This document shows, piece after piece, positions 1 through 10,564 of a stretch of DNA of 64,000 bases (position 1 is the stretch's first letter; each line of letters opens with the position of its first letter). The translations under genes were made by a program, and so were the position numbers. The stretch comes from Emiliania huxleyi CCMP1516. Its lineage: Eukaryota > Haptophyta > Isochrysidales > Noelaerhabdaceae. Below the pieces are notes generated by a model. That model worked only from the letters and a program-made list of their open reading frames with translations. It did not search any database and was not told where the DNA came from. The stretch lies in assembly GCF_000372725.1 (NCBI RefSeq), contig NW_005200170.1, positions 673,389-737,388 of the forward strand, read 5' to 3'.

Positions 1-183
1 TGGAACTACGACTTCGACGTGCAGGAGCTGAAGAAAAACGGCCAGGCGGAGAACAACGTCTTCAAGGCCAAGGTGCGAGTCCAGTGGGAGCGGCCGCATG
101 ACAATGCCATCGCGACCACGTACGACCTCTCACCAGGTTTGCTGTCTCGCTACCATCGCCTCCAACATAACGCCGTTCAATAA
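1..183 (+). CDS. 3' end of an unidentified gene (partial)
   Basis: Frame 1 is open from the window edge to a TAA at 181-183 and reads WNYDFDVQELKKNGQ and onward, about 60 residues. The first 75 bases have balanced, coding-like composition (Asn/Lys/Glu rich). The sequence AAG|GTGCGAGT near 78 would be a good 5' splice site, so the coding exon may end there and the rest be intron. I do not recognise the family; the gene starts outside the window. Confidence 0.35.
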   Translation, partial: WNYDFDVQELKKNGQAENNVFKAKVRVQWERPHDNAIATTYDLSPGLLSRYHRLQHNAVQ

Positions 184-297
184 CGCATCATATCACCACG
201 TCTCTCTCAGCACCGCCTCCGCAGTTGCTTCGCCGGGGGCCAGCTCGAGCTCAAGCTCCGCACCGCTGACGCGTCCTAGCCCGCCCCAGGCAAGTGG

Positions 298-631
298 CAC
301 CCCGCCCACAGTCCTACGACTTCTAGGATTGCGAGCGGGTCCCCTCGCAATCGGTGCGATATCTGTTGGTTGTGAGGAGACCCTCCCGGTGCGCTCACTC
401 ACAAGCGCTCGCGGCTGGAGCGATTGGGAGTGCCCTCTGTGCGGCTAGCAATCCTTGGATCTTGGGTACGATTGTGAGCGCCGCCGCTCATAGTCCTACA
501 AGATGTAGGATTGCGAGCGCTACTGCTCGCAATCGGAGGCATGTTGCTCGGATTGTGAGCAGTGCTGCTCGCAATCCTAGACTTTGCTCGGATTGCGAGC
601 GCGCTGGTAGTAGTCAGGCGTCACCAGTCAC
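298..631 (+). repeat. Partial copy of the foldback repeat at 6.6-7.3 kb
   Basis: This block is nearly identical to 6941-7273. It shares the run from CGCCCACAGTCCTACGACTT through to GGCGTCACCAGTCACC with only scattered differences. It is made of alternating GGATTGCGAGC and GCTCGCAATCC motifs and so can form several hairpins. Only the right half of the palindromic element is present here. A shorter fragment lies at about 8383-8416. Confidence 0.75.
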
Positions 632-858
632 CGGGCACCAACGCCGCGCGCCCAGCGCCACCACCACGAGGCACCGAGGCAGCGCTCGGCGAGCCACCAA
701 TGAGCGAAGCACTCATGTCGACATGAAAAAGAATTCCGCATCGCATGGAAACACGTAGTGACGCTTACGTGTTGTAACAAACGAAGAGTGATTTAGAAAA
801 TCATTTTCTTCCGAGCGTGACAGCCTAATCCGCGCGGAGCCCCAGGAGCGTGTAGCGA

Positions 859-905
859 GCCGCTGTTGAGCAAAGCCGCTGTTGAGCAAAGCCGCTGTTG
901 AGCAC
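859..905 (+). repeat. Short tandem repeat upstream of the ART-LRR gene
   Basis: Three adjacent copies of GCCGCTGTTGAGCAAA (the last diverging to GAGCAC), about 50 bp before the proposed start codon of the next gene. It could lie in that gene's 5' leader. No function is suggested by sequence alone. Confidence 0.6.
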
Positions 906-951
906 ATTGCTGCCGCCACCTCTGTGGAGGCCGACGCCCAAGGAGTAGTAC

Positions 952-3900
952 GTGATGCCGAAGAGCGGCGCTACCGCAACCTCCATTCGCGCTCGAGCTC
1001 TTGCGTGGGGCAAGCCTCGGGGAGCGAGAGCGGCTGAACTCTCCGTCGCAGAGGAAGAGGATGGTCCCCAGGACGACAGAGCAGGTGGTCCAGCTGCAAT
1101 TCGCCACCCGCCACACGAGACGGAGCTGCGCAACCTCAGGGACGAGAATCAGTCGCTCAAGGACGAGAACCAGTCGCTCAAGGACGAGAACCAGTCGCTC
1201 AAGAACCACTCGCTCAAGCAGGACGAGATCCAGTCGCTCCAGGACGACCTCGATGCGGGGGCGGCTTCGATCGCGCCGGCGTTCACGGCGCCGACGGGGG
1301 CGGCGGCCTCGTTTGCGGAGGCGACGGTGGCCGTGCGTGCGCCCCCGCCGCCCCCACCGCCCCCGCCGCTGTCGCTGCCGTGCCCGCCCCTTACGGGCAG
1401 CGGTGGGACCGACATCGACAAGCAGCACGAGACCCAGTCGCTCAAGGACGAGATCAAATCACTCAAGGACCAGCTCAACAGCGTCAGCACGCCGAGCGCC
1501 ACCGCCACTTCGCGCGACGGCAAGGCCGACGCATTCCCCGCACCGCGCCGCCTTCGCCACCGCCACCGTCCCCGCCCACACACCGCCGCCGCATCCGCCG
1601 CCGCCTCCCTCTCCTCCGCCGCCGCGTCCGCGTCTGCCTCCCTCTTCTCCGCCGCCGCGCCACCCTCCCCGCCGCCTTAACCCCTCCCTCTCTCCGCTCC
1701 TCCCAGGTCGACGCACAGCCCGCTGCAGAGTGGGGCGTCGCTGGCTGGGTGGACTCCCTCGCCCTCGCTGAGGTGGTGGCCAAGGCGCTGAAGGAGCCTG
1801 CCGGAACCACCGACCCGTTCACGTACGTGCTCAGCCTCTCGCTCGCCGACCTCAAGGAGAAGCTCGAGGCGGTAAAGCTGAGTGAGGCGATCGCCGAGAC
1901 CCTCTGGTCCGCCATTGAGAAGCTGCGCGGCCAGAGCGCCGCGACCGGGGCGGCGCTGAACGCCAAGTTCGCCGCGGAGGGCGACGCGTTCAAGGGCGAG
2001 ATGGGCTTCGGCGGCGTCGAGCAGTTCTACGGAGGCGTGCTGCGCGCCAGTAGCTTGCCTACCCTGCCCGCCCTCTCTCACCGGCCGACCCCCGTCCCCT
2101 GACCTGTGGGCAGGCCTCGAGAAGCTCATCGGGCCGCCGCTCATGGTGGACGGCTCGCTCTTCAAGGCCATGGAGACGGAGCACTGCAAAGAGAAGGATG
2201 CGGACGTGCCGTTCGACACCTCCAACGGCATCGAGGGCGCAACGTCCCGGATGGAGTGGGAGTTCGTCGTCGCGCCCGTGGTCGAGGACCACAACAGCCG
2301 CTACGCCGAGCGCGGCGGCGACTTTCGCACGGCTCATCGCGAGTGGTGCCGCAAGCCGGAGCCGCTCTCTGCCTACGAGGCGAAGATGGCGGACGAGATG
2401 AACCCGAGGCTCGTTGAGGCGGGGCAGGCGCCGCTCACGTTGGAGGAGCTCATCGCCGGCCGGATGTACACGGGGCCGATGTACGAGAAGTATAACGCCG
2501 TCCTTCGCTTCTCCTCAGCGCGCGGTGCCGACGGCGCTGTGCGGCTGGAGTACGCCTCGATGGAGGAGGTGCCCTTTCTGCAGACGAAGTGCGGCACGCT
2601 TCACCTCGGCGAGTGGGTTGCGACGGCGGCAGGCGAGCCAGCCGCGGTGCGCTGGACGTGGCACAACCAGTACTCGACCACCATCCACGCGATCAACTCG
2701 ATCATCGTCAAGCTGTCGCCGCTGACCAGGATCACGCCGCTCTACCGCGGCTGGACGGGCGCCACGCTCCCGGAAGCCTTCTTCAAGCCGGACGTGCTCG
2801 GCTTCCGCGGCGGCGTCGAGTACGGCTTCTCGTCGACCACCACCGATCGCGCGCAGGCGGTGCACTACGCGGAGGGCAAGGCGTCGACGGTGCTCGAGCT
2901 CGTGATGGGCATGATCGACCGAGGCGCCGACATCTCGTGGCTCTCGCAGTACCCGCACGAGAAGGAGACGCTGCTGCCGCCGCTCATGGGCCTGCAGGTG
3001 CGCCAACCTCCCACGCACCGCCCCCCCCTCTCAGTCCTCGACATGCTCTCATCGCCTCCGCCCCCTTCCCGACACCTGCAGGTGCGTTCGACGGGCGTGG
3101 AGGGCAGCACGCTCGTCGTCCAGTGCAGCTTCTCCATCAACATGGCCTCGCTCACGCTCGAGCAGGTGTCGGGCAAGCGCAAGAAGCTGCTCACCGACAT
3201 GGGCGCGCAGATGGCGGCGGAGGTGCGCCGCGGGGTGGCGGAGGAGGCAGCGGAGGAGGCGTCGCAACTAGTGCGCGCCCGGCTCGGCCTCGAGCGATGC
3301 GCGGACGCCGGAGGCGCGGCAGACAAGCGGCTCGAGGCGCCGCTCGGCGACGAGGCCGAGGCGTACAACTCTGACGTGCGCTTCCAAGCGGCGGTGGGCG
3401 ACGCGCTCAAGGTGAAGCGCTTGGTGGTGCTCGCGGCGACGATGCAGCACGGCGGCGGCGGCGGGCTTGCCGCGGCGATGGATACGGTATTGCCGCTGCA
3501 GGCCAGTGGTGTCGATTTGACGGTGTTCGACCTTGGCAGCGACGATGGCGTAATGGTGGGAACGGTGGTCGCGTGGATGGAGTCGGAGCCGTCGGCGCTG
3601 ACGTCGCTGACGCTTGACTGGGGCAAGGCGTGCGGTCGCGTGCGGGAGGCGCTACTCGGCGTGGTGCGGACGACGCGCACGCTCATCGTGCTGAGCGCTG
3701 GCGAGGAGGGGGCGATGAAGCTCAACCCGCTGCAGCTCAACGGGCGCGAGGCGGTGACGTCGCTCGATGTGTCGAACAAGAAACTCGGAGACGAGTTGGC
3801 TGGCGTCATCGCGGCGGGGCTTTCGGTCAACGAGGTGATGACCACACTCGACATCAGCCAGAATGACATCGGCGACGAGGGCGCCAAGGCGCTGGTATCT

Positions 3901-5091
3901 GCTCTGTGCGTCAACGAGGTGCTGACCAAGCTGAATCTCGACGGCCTCGAGCTCGACCTGCCGAAGCTGCGCGGCACCGACCCGGTCGAGTCCCTCGACC
4001 TATCGGGCAAGGACCTCGGACCCGCCTCGGCCATCGTGATCGCGTCGTTGATTGCGGGCAACGAGGTGCTGACCGATTTGAACCTCTTCCGCAACCAGAT
4101 CGGCGACGAGGGCGCCAAGGCGATCGCCGAGGCGCTCGCGGTCAATGCGGTGCTGAAAACCCTCAACCTCTGCGACAACAACATCCGCGCCGAGGGCGCC
4201 GCCGCGATCGCCCAGGCGCTGCGCGTCAACGCGGCACTGAAAACACTTTCGCTCGGCGGCAACAAGATCGGCGACGAGGGCGCCAAGGCGATCGCCGAGG
4301 CGCTCGCGGTCAATGCGGCACTGAAAACACTTTCGCTCGGCGGCAACAAGATCGGCGACGAGGGCGCCGTCGTGATCGCCGACGCCCTTCGCGTCAACGA
4401 GGTGCTGAACAAGCTAAACATCTCCTGGAACCAGATCGGCCCCACCGGCGCCGCCGCGATCGCCGACGCCCTCAAGGGCAACACGGTGCTGACCTCCTTG
4501 GACGTGGGCTTCAACGACCTCACCGAGGAGGCGGCCCTCGGCATCGTGCGTGTCGAGCGGCAGCGCAACAAGCTGACCTCGCTCGGCTTGGCTAGCTGCA
4601 GCATCGGCCCGACTGGCGCCGCAGAGATCGCCGAGTACGTGTCGGGCAGCGCGGTGATGACCGAGCTCGACGTCTCGTGGAACAGCATCGGCGCCGCTGC
4701 AATCGCCGAGGCTCTGCGGGGCAATGGGGTGCTGACCAACTTGAACCTCCGTGGTAACCGCATCGGCGCGGAGGGCGCGAAGGCAATCGGCGAGGCGCTC
4801 GCGGTCAATGGGGTGCTGACCAAGCTGAATCTCGACGGCCACGAGCTCGACCTGCCGAAGCTGCGCGGCACCGACCCGGTCGAGTCCCTCGACCTCTCGA
4901 GCAAGGACCTCGGAGCCGCCTCGGCCTTCGTGATCGCGCCGTTGATTGCGGGCAACGCGGTGCTGAAAAGCATCGATCTCCGCTTCAACGACATGGATAA
5001 TCATTGGATCTTGGGGCTCCTTGGCCTCAACGGGGAGAGAGTAATTCGAGATGCGGTGAGCAGGCGGGAAGGGTTTGAGCTCCAGATTTGA
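952..5091 (+). CDS. ADP-ribosyltransferase (R-S-E type) fused to leucine-rich repeats
   Basis: Spliced model: 952-1524, 1707-2034, 2114-2997 and 3082-5091, summing to 1265 codons in frame. Introns 1 and 2 are GC-AG; intron 3 (84 bp) is GT-AG, a multiple of three and stop-free, so it could be retained. Order of parts: an N-terminal coiled coil with repeated DENQSLK heptads; a helical region WVDSLALAEVVAKAL; an ART fold with PLYRGWTG (NAD-binding Arg), GFSSTTTD (Ser motif) and HEKETLL, whose E-x-E fits the catalytic motif of arginine-specific ARTs; then about 15 RNase-inhibitor-type LRRs (for example LNLFRNQIGDEGAKAIAEAL). By family it should transfer ADP-ribose from NAD to a protein, with the LRR as target-binding surface; the substrate is unknown. 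The LRR part has internal duplications (3926-4025 against 4818-4917, and a repeated 93-bp block at 4228-4380). The start ATG is the first in frame before the coiled coil; nothing supports an earlier one. Confidence 0.8.
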
Positions 5092-5575
5092 GTGAGCTCT
5101 GATAGCGGAGTTCGCGCAGAGGGGGTTGCATGAAATTGGACTGTCTTTTACGTTGTAGCGCTCTCATATTTCCTTTTTCTTTTTCAGCAGGGTGGGTGCT
5201 GAAAAGCACCAACCTCTTCAATAACAAGTTGTGCCAGAAGGGGAGTAGAAAGCGATTCGAGATGCGGTGGACGGCAGGGTATGGCTAGGGGAGCCCGAGG
5301 AGCGTGAGCGATCCCTCTGTGTGCGGGTCCCCCCCTCCCGCCTGCACGCTGCAGACTGGTCTCTGGACCTTCTTTTAAGTGCCGAGTTTCTTTCGCTGAC
5401 GTAACTGGTTCCGTGTTCTTTTTCTTAGTGTGTACAATTCTTACATCTTAGTGTGGTAGTGCCAGTGCAAGCCAAAGAAAGAAAGAAAACAGCGTGAACC
5501 CAAGGGACTCGGATGGAGAGCGGAGAGGCCACCACACCTCGCCGGCGGCCTGCCAAAAGTTGAGACCTACCGCGC
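5092..5575. other. 3' flank with an LRR remnant and a dispersed repeat
   Basis: No gene is seen. About 5200-5285 again encodes an LRR-like end (VLKSTNLFNNKLCQKG) followed by a copy of the gene-end motif GATTCGAGATGCGGTG also present at 5046. It looks like a decayed duplicate of the LRR terminus. 5458-5530 carries GTGCCAGTGC and AAAGAAAGAAAGAAAACAG, parts of a dispersed repeat also found near 7620, 24760, 51460 and (inverted) 55140-55200. Confidence 0.5.
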
Positions 5576-6564
5576 CTACCAGTGGAGAGGTACCGTATGC
5601 TCGTCCGCCGTCTCCACCACGACGCGCACCGGCAGCCTGTCCGGGTCGCGCAGTAGCTCATGGTCGCGTTCGTAGTGGAAGAGAGCGCTGCCACTGGGCC
5701 CCCACCACCCGCAAGCGTTCACCTCAATCAGCTTTGCGCGGCCGCTGGAGCTGTCCACGTGCGCATCGACGACGCAGTCCGCGTACGGCGAGAGGGGCGC
5801 GAGCTCCTGCCAAAGGCGGATCAGTGATGGCACGGCGGCGCCGATGCCTCCGTGTGGCCAGCAGCGCGTCGCCAAGTTTGCTGCGAGATGCCGGCCACGC
5901 GCCCGCCGCATACGATCAGGCGCCACTCGTTGTGCGCGCTGATGCCGTGCTCCCACGGCTGGACGACGAGGTAGCGCGCGCGACCAGCCGCCCCGCCGCT
6001 GAGCGACTGCCGCAGCACATCCTCGCTCGAGCGGTGGCGTGCGGTCGAAGCGGCACGTCGTTCTTCGCCGACTTCTCTGCTGTCTTGACAAACGCTTGGC
6101 CGCCGACGGCACGTATCGCCTCTGTGAGAGCACCGATCAGAGCCGGCAAACCCTCCAGGTCCTCTTCGTTGAGTCGGCTCCCGTTGTACACCGCGTGCCG
6201 GATCGCGACTGACTCCAGAACGTCACGGTCGGAAGGCGCGAGAGCGACCAGGTGCGCTGCTGGCTGCATGTGTCGCCAGTGATGAAAGGCAAAGCCGGCG
6301 TTATATGCATTGTCGAGCGCGCCGCAACCCGCATGCGTGCGAATCTCGGCCGCGTGAGGCACGTCAATCGGAGCCTCGCTCACGGTGACACCACAGCACG
6401 GTGATGAGAGCTCTATGCTCTGGCGCGAGCGAGGCCCAGACAGTCGGATGTAAGTGGAGCTCACGGATGAGTGCGGGTTTCCTTGTCTTCTTCAATTTCC
6501 CTTGGGCTGCTGCGCCGGAGGCTCCGACAGCGTGGGGACCACAGTCATTTTGCGGGATATGCAC
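5576..6564 (-). pseudogene. CDC123: Cdc123/D123 family protein, in several frames
   Basis: Successive minus-strand frames carry parts of one D123 protein: an N-terminal stretch KKTRKPALIRELHLHP, then DVLESVAIRHAVYNGSRLNE, then YLVVQPWEHGISAHNEW with RLIVCGGRVAGISQQ, and finally KLIEVNACGWWG with LFHYERD. These match the ATP-grasp family that in yeast and animals assists assembly of the eIF2 translation initiation complex. The frame changes near 6400, 6030 and 5870 have no intron-sized gap. The gene is therefore either decayed or the assembly has single-base indels. No clear start codon can be chosen. Confidence 0.65.
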
Positions 6565-6639
6565 GTGGGAAGCACACGGCCGGGCGGGGGGGGAGCAACA
6601 GCCTGGCGGTGAACCTTCTTTTGTAGACCGCTAGGATTG

Positions 6640-7297
6640 AGAGCAGCCTCGCTCTCAATCCTAGAAGTCGAAGGGTTGTGAGCAGCACTCCTCGCAATCG
6701 TAGCATCTCTGTACGATTGCTAGCACCTACGCTCGCAATCTTACGTCTTCTAGGACTAAGAGCACAGCTCCGCTCCCAAGGTGACTGGTGACGCCTACGA
6801 CTACTACCAGCGCGCTCGCAATCCGAGCAAAGTCTAGGATTGCGAGCACGGCACTGCTCACAATCCGAGCATCATGCCTCCGACTGCGAGCAGGAGCGCT
6901 CGCAATCCTAGAACTTTCGCCGATTAAGAGCGACACCGCCCACAGTCCTACGACTTCTAGGATTGCGCGCGGGTCCCCTCGCAATCGGTGCGATCACTGT
7001 TTGGATTGTGAGGAGACCCTCCCAGTGCGCTCACTCACAAGCGCTCGCGGCTGGAGCGATTGGGAGTGCCCTCTGTGCGCTGCTAGCAATCCTTGGATCT
7101 TGGGTACGATTGTGAGCGCCGCCGCTCATAGTCCTACGAGATGTAGGATTGCGAGCGCTGCTGCTCGCAGTTGGAGGCATGTTGCTCGGATTGTGAGCAG
7201 TGCTGCTCGCAATCCTAGACTTTGCTCGGATTGCGAGCGCGCTGGTAGTAGTTGTACGCGTCACCAGTCACCTTGGGAGCGGAGCTGCTCTTAGTCC
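6640..7297. mobile_element. Palindromic foldback (MITE-like) element
   Basis: The arms 6753-6910 and 7144-7297 are inverted copies of each other, about 155 bp each. The left arm begins GGACTAAGAGCACAGCTCCG and the right arm ends with its near-complement CGGAGCTGCTCTTAGTCC. Both contain the GGTGACTGGTGACG motif and alternating GGATTGCGAGC/GCTCGCAATCC units. 6640-6750 adds smaller hairpins of the same motif, including a 12-bp stem at 6640-6670. No coding capacity is seen, so it would need a transposase from elsewhere. A partial copy lies at 298-631 and a fragment at 8383-8416. No clean target duplication could be identified. Confidence 0.65.
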
Positions 7298-7874
7298 AAA
7301 GCTGCAAGTAGACGGCCCTCGCTGGCTTTTGTGCCCCGCTCTCGCGAGCGAGCGGTAACTTTTGTTGAGCAGCGCGTTCGATGTCATGTCTTATGAAACA
7401 AACGCAAGGCGGACACACACATCCTTCACATGAAAAATGTTTGTTTTGTGTTGTATGTAAGAAGTGAGTGCAGACGTTTCTTGGGTGGCGGGGGGCGGGG
7501 GGCGGGGGGGGGAGTTGGAGGGTGCGGTGGCGAGGGCGGCAAAAGCCGGGCGAGAGGCGAAATATAATTAAAATGAACTCGGGGGCACGGGACGCGCACA
7601 AACACTGCGTTCGCTGCCGCTGGCTAAAGAAAGAAAGAAAACAGACAGGCCAAGGGAGGGATGGGAGGACGGCACGCCGCCACCACACAGGGATTTTAAG
7701 AAGAGGGGTGTCGCTGGCTAAAAAAATAAATAGAGCAGTCATCTCCAGGGAGAGATGGGCGACGCACACGAACACAGAGGGACAGTGCGCACCCCGCCCC
7801 GCTCGCAGGGCGTGCATCACACAGGTCTCAGGTGGACTGTGTGACTCCTCGGGTTTCTGGGACTCAGAGGTGTG
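7298..7874. other. Gene-free stretch with a dispersed repeat
   Basis: It holds a G-rich tract near 7490-7520 and, at 7612-7680, a copy (GCTGGCTAAAGAAAGAAAG, then GGGAGGGATGGGAGGACG) of a repeat found inverted at 55137-55200 and partly at 5465-5520. No supported gene. Confidence 0.5.
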
Positions 7875-8267
7875 CTAGTCGCTATTCTCCGACAATTCCG
7901 ACATATCTGACGGGCAGTTCGGGCTCGAGCGGTCGCGGTCGCGGCCAGCGCGTGAGGCCTGGCTAGGGTTGCCGGGCGAGAGCTCGACCCACGCGCCGGA
8001 GCGCGCGTGGTGCTTGAGCAGCCGGGCGGTCGCCGCAGCCACCTCGAAGGGTAGCTCGTCGAGCCACTCGCCGAATGTGCCCTCTTCCTGCGCCGCAGCG
8101 AGGAATTGCTCACCTAAGCCGTACGCGCGGCAGGCCCGGTAGAGCGCCTCGTTCTGGATCTCCTCCGGCGCCTCGGAGTCGTAGCCGCAAACGGAGGAGC
8201 CGGCAGAAGAGGCCCGCTTCGCAGGCGGCGCGTCAGGCGACGAGGAGCGCGAACGCCGCGGCGGCAC
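7875..8267 (-). CDS. Small hypothetical protein, probably the last exon of a gene
   Basis: An open frame of about 130 codons ends in TAG at 7875. It reads as a Ser/Arg-rich start (RRSRSSSPDAPPAKRAS), an ordered middle (EALYRACRAYGLGEQFLAAA and FGEWLDELPFEVAAATARLL), then an acidic/polar tail SDMSELSENSD. The frame opens with GTG and there is no in-frame ATG, so it is likely an internal or terminal exon; an acceptor-like CAACAG lies just upstream near 8300. A fragment of the foldback repeat sits about 120 bp upstream and may mark where the 5' part was lost. Family not recognised. Confidence 0.45.
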   Translation of the reverse strand: MPPRRSRSSSPDAPPAKRASSAGSSVCGYDSEAPEEIQNEALYRACRAYGLGEQFLAAAQEEGTFGEWLDELPFEVAAATARLLKHHARSGAWVELSPGNPSQASRAGRDRDRSSPNCPSDMSELSENSD

Positions 8268-8382
8268 ACCGTCGCCGCGCGCGGAGAGCGCGTTCCTGTT
8301 GGCGGTGTGAATCGTGTACTGTTGGTTTTGCGTTCATGTGCGCGGTTTGTGTTGGTGCCGTTAGAGAACATCGCCGATTGCG

Positions 8383-8416
8383 AGCACACCGCCCACAGTC
8401 CTACGACTTCTAGGAT
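8383..8416 (+). repeat. Fragment of the foldback repeat
   Basis: CACCGCCCACAGTCCTACGA followed by CTTCTAGGATT matches the middle of the element at 6936-6964 and of the copy at 298-330. Confidence 0.6.
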
Positions 8417-8648
8417 TACGTGCGTTCCCACGTCGTGCTTCTTTTTGAGACGGCGTGCAGGCTGCAGGCGTCTCGCCTGTGGCTCGCTCTTCGGCCACCC
8501 TCCGGTCGCCACAGAGCCTCCCCGCCCGCACCCGTCCCACCCACCCCGTCCGCCCGACCTCCCCACCTTGCCCCGCCGCAAAGCCTCGCGTCCGCACGGC
8601 CACCAGTCTTTGCCACAGCCACCGTGCACCGAGAGTCGCATGCCCTCG

Positions 8649-10564
8649 TCAGGCGTAAGTTGCGGTAGTCTCGCTCGCGCCGCAAGCTCGCGACGAGGCT
8701 CCGCTGCCGCTGCCGCGGTGCCTCATCACGGCGCCCATCATCTTGGACTTGAGAGGCGTGACGCCGTCTCGAGGCAGGTGCTCGGCGAGATCGACGCCTG
8801 CGCGATGCGCGCAGGGCGGCATGGGCGGGCGGCATGGGCGGGCGGGGTGTGTGGAGTCGGGGGGTGGAGTGGGCGGGTGCTGGGTGTGGGTGTAGGGTGT
8901 AGGTGGGGGTGTGGGGGTGTGCCGTCGGGGCGTGGCGCACCCATCTCCTCCTCCTCCGCAGTCACGCGCAGGAGCTTGGCGGCCTGGAGCGACCCGAAGA
9001 CGATGGACGAGGTGGCCACCGTCCAAGCCAGCACGACAAGCGTGCCGAGCACGTTGGTCCCGAACTGGCCCCCGTGGCCCGTGTAGAAGAGGCCGCCGCC
9101 GCCCACGTAGCCCAGCGTGGCCACCTGCTTGGGCCACGCGAAGAGGCCCGACGCGATGCAGCCCCAGAAGCCGGGCCACGCGTGCACCGCGCCGGCGTGC
9201 ACGGGGTCGTCGATCCGAAGCCGCTCGTGCAGCCGCCACGAGCCGCAGTAGACGGCCCCGGAGACGATGCCGATGATGGCCGCCGCGTAGGGCTCTACCA
9301 CGCCGCAGGGGCCAGTGATGCCTACGAGCCCCGCCACGATGCCGTTCATGCACCTGGGGAGTGGGGGGGGGGGGGGGGATGGGCGGTGGAGGACCCGGCG
9401 GGCGCGTCAAACTGTCAGCTGTCGTACTAGCTACTACGACTGGCTACTAGCAGCTAGGTGGAGCAGCGAGGTGGAGCAGCTAGCACCTAGCTCCCTGTAT
9501 GTCGCAGTAGCCCACCAGGAACTTCCGCTAACTACTTTTACTACTGCGACTACCGACCACTACTCATCGCGTCTCACTTGGAGGTGTCGTAGTAGCCCGC
9601 CAGGAACTTCTCGAGGAGCAGCACGGAGAGGATCGAGGCCGACGGCGAGATGGTCGTGTTGACGCAGATGAGGGCCGCCGTTTTCCACATGCCGCCCGTC
9701 GTGCCTGCGCGCGGTGCGCAGGCGCTAGGCATGGCGAGGCTGCGCCGGAGTGCTGCGCGGTGGGCGCGCCGGGCGGCCTGGGCGGGCGTGTGCGTGGCAC
9801 CGAGCGTGTAGCCGGCGTTGAAGCCAAACCAGCCAAACCAGAGGCAGTAGACGCCGAGCGTCGTGAGGGCGATCGAGTGCCCCTCGATCTGCACCGGCCC
9901 CTTGTCCGTGAACCTGCCCGCGCGCGGGCCCACGACATACGAGCCGACCAGCCCCGCGGCGCCGCCCAGCATGTGCACAATGCCGGAGCCGGCGAAGTCG
10001 ATCATGCCGTAGCCAAAGGCGGCGTTGTCGCCCCACGCGCACAGCCAGCCGGCGTCGGCCCACAGCCAGTGCAAGGGGACAGCGTAGATGAAGGCGGTGA
10101 CGAAAAAGGAGTAGATCAGGTAGCCGGCAAATTGGGTGCGCTCCGCCATGCAGCCGCTCACGGTAGTGGCTGCGGTGGCGGCGAAGGCCCACTGGAAGAA
10201 GACGATGTGGTAGTCGTCAATAGCCACGCCCTGACATGTGCGCCACGAGCGCGGCTGGGAGGGCGAACGGCGGCGGTGCAGGGTTGTGCAGGCGGGCCGC
10301 GCATGCCTTGAGAAAGAACTTGTCGTTGCCGGCGAATTTGTGGTCGGCGCCTCCACCGAAGCCGATGGCGTAGCCGAGGGTGAAGAAAGCCGCGGCGCCG
10401 ATGGCGGCGTCGCACATGTTCTTCAGAAGGATTGAGTGCAAGCTGGTCGAGCGGAGGCAGCCCGCCTCCCACATGGCAAAGCCGGCCTGCTCCCAAAAGA
10501 CAAGCGCGGTGCACAGGAGCACCCAGGCGACGTTGATGGCAGATTTCAGGTCCTCATCCTCCAT
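8649..10564 (-). CDS. AMT: Ammonium transporter (AMT/Mep/Rh family)
   Basis: Five exons: 10564-10307, 10230-9801, 9704-9578, 9353-8941 and 8797-8649. They sum to 1377 bases, giving a 458-residue protein of normal AMT length. Intron 1 (76 bp) is GC-AG; the others (96, 224 and 143 bp) are GT-AG. Recognisable segments are LVFWEQAGFAMWEAG, VAIDDYHIVFFQWAFAATA, DFAGSGIVHMLGGAAGLVGS (first pore His), DPVHAGAVHAWPGFWGCIAS (second pore His) and the cytoplasmic tail LLRVTAEEEEMGVDLAEHLP. By family it moves ammonium across the plasma membrane through a twin-His pore. ATG at 10562-10564 fits the normal AMT N-terminus. The complete, unbroken frame shows that the sequence is good here. Confidence 0.93.

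Noticed and set aside
2865-4994. 709-codon minus-strand open frame opposite the LRR gene
   Set aside because: It is an antisense shadow of the codon bias in the LRR repeats; the plus strand has clear ART and LRR motifs.
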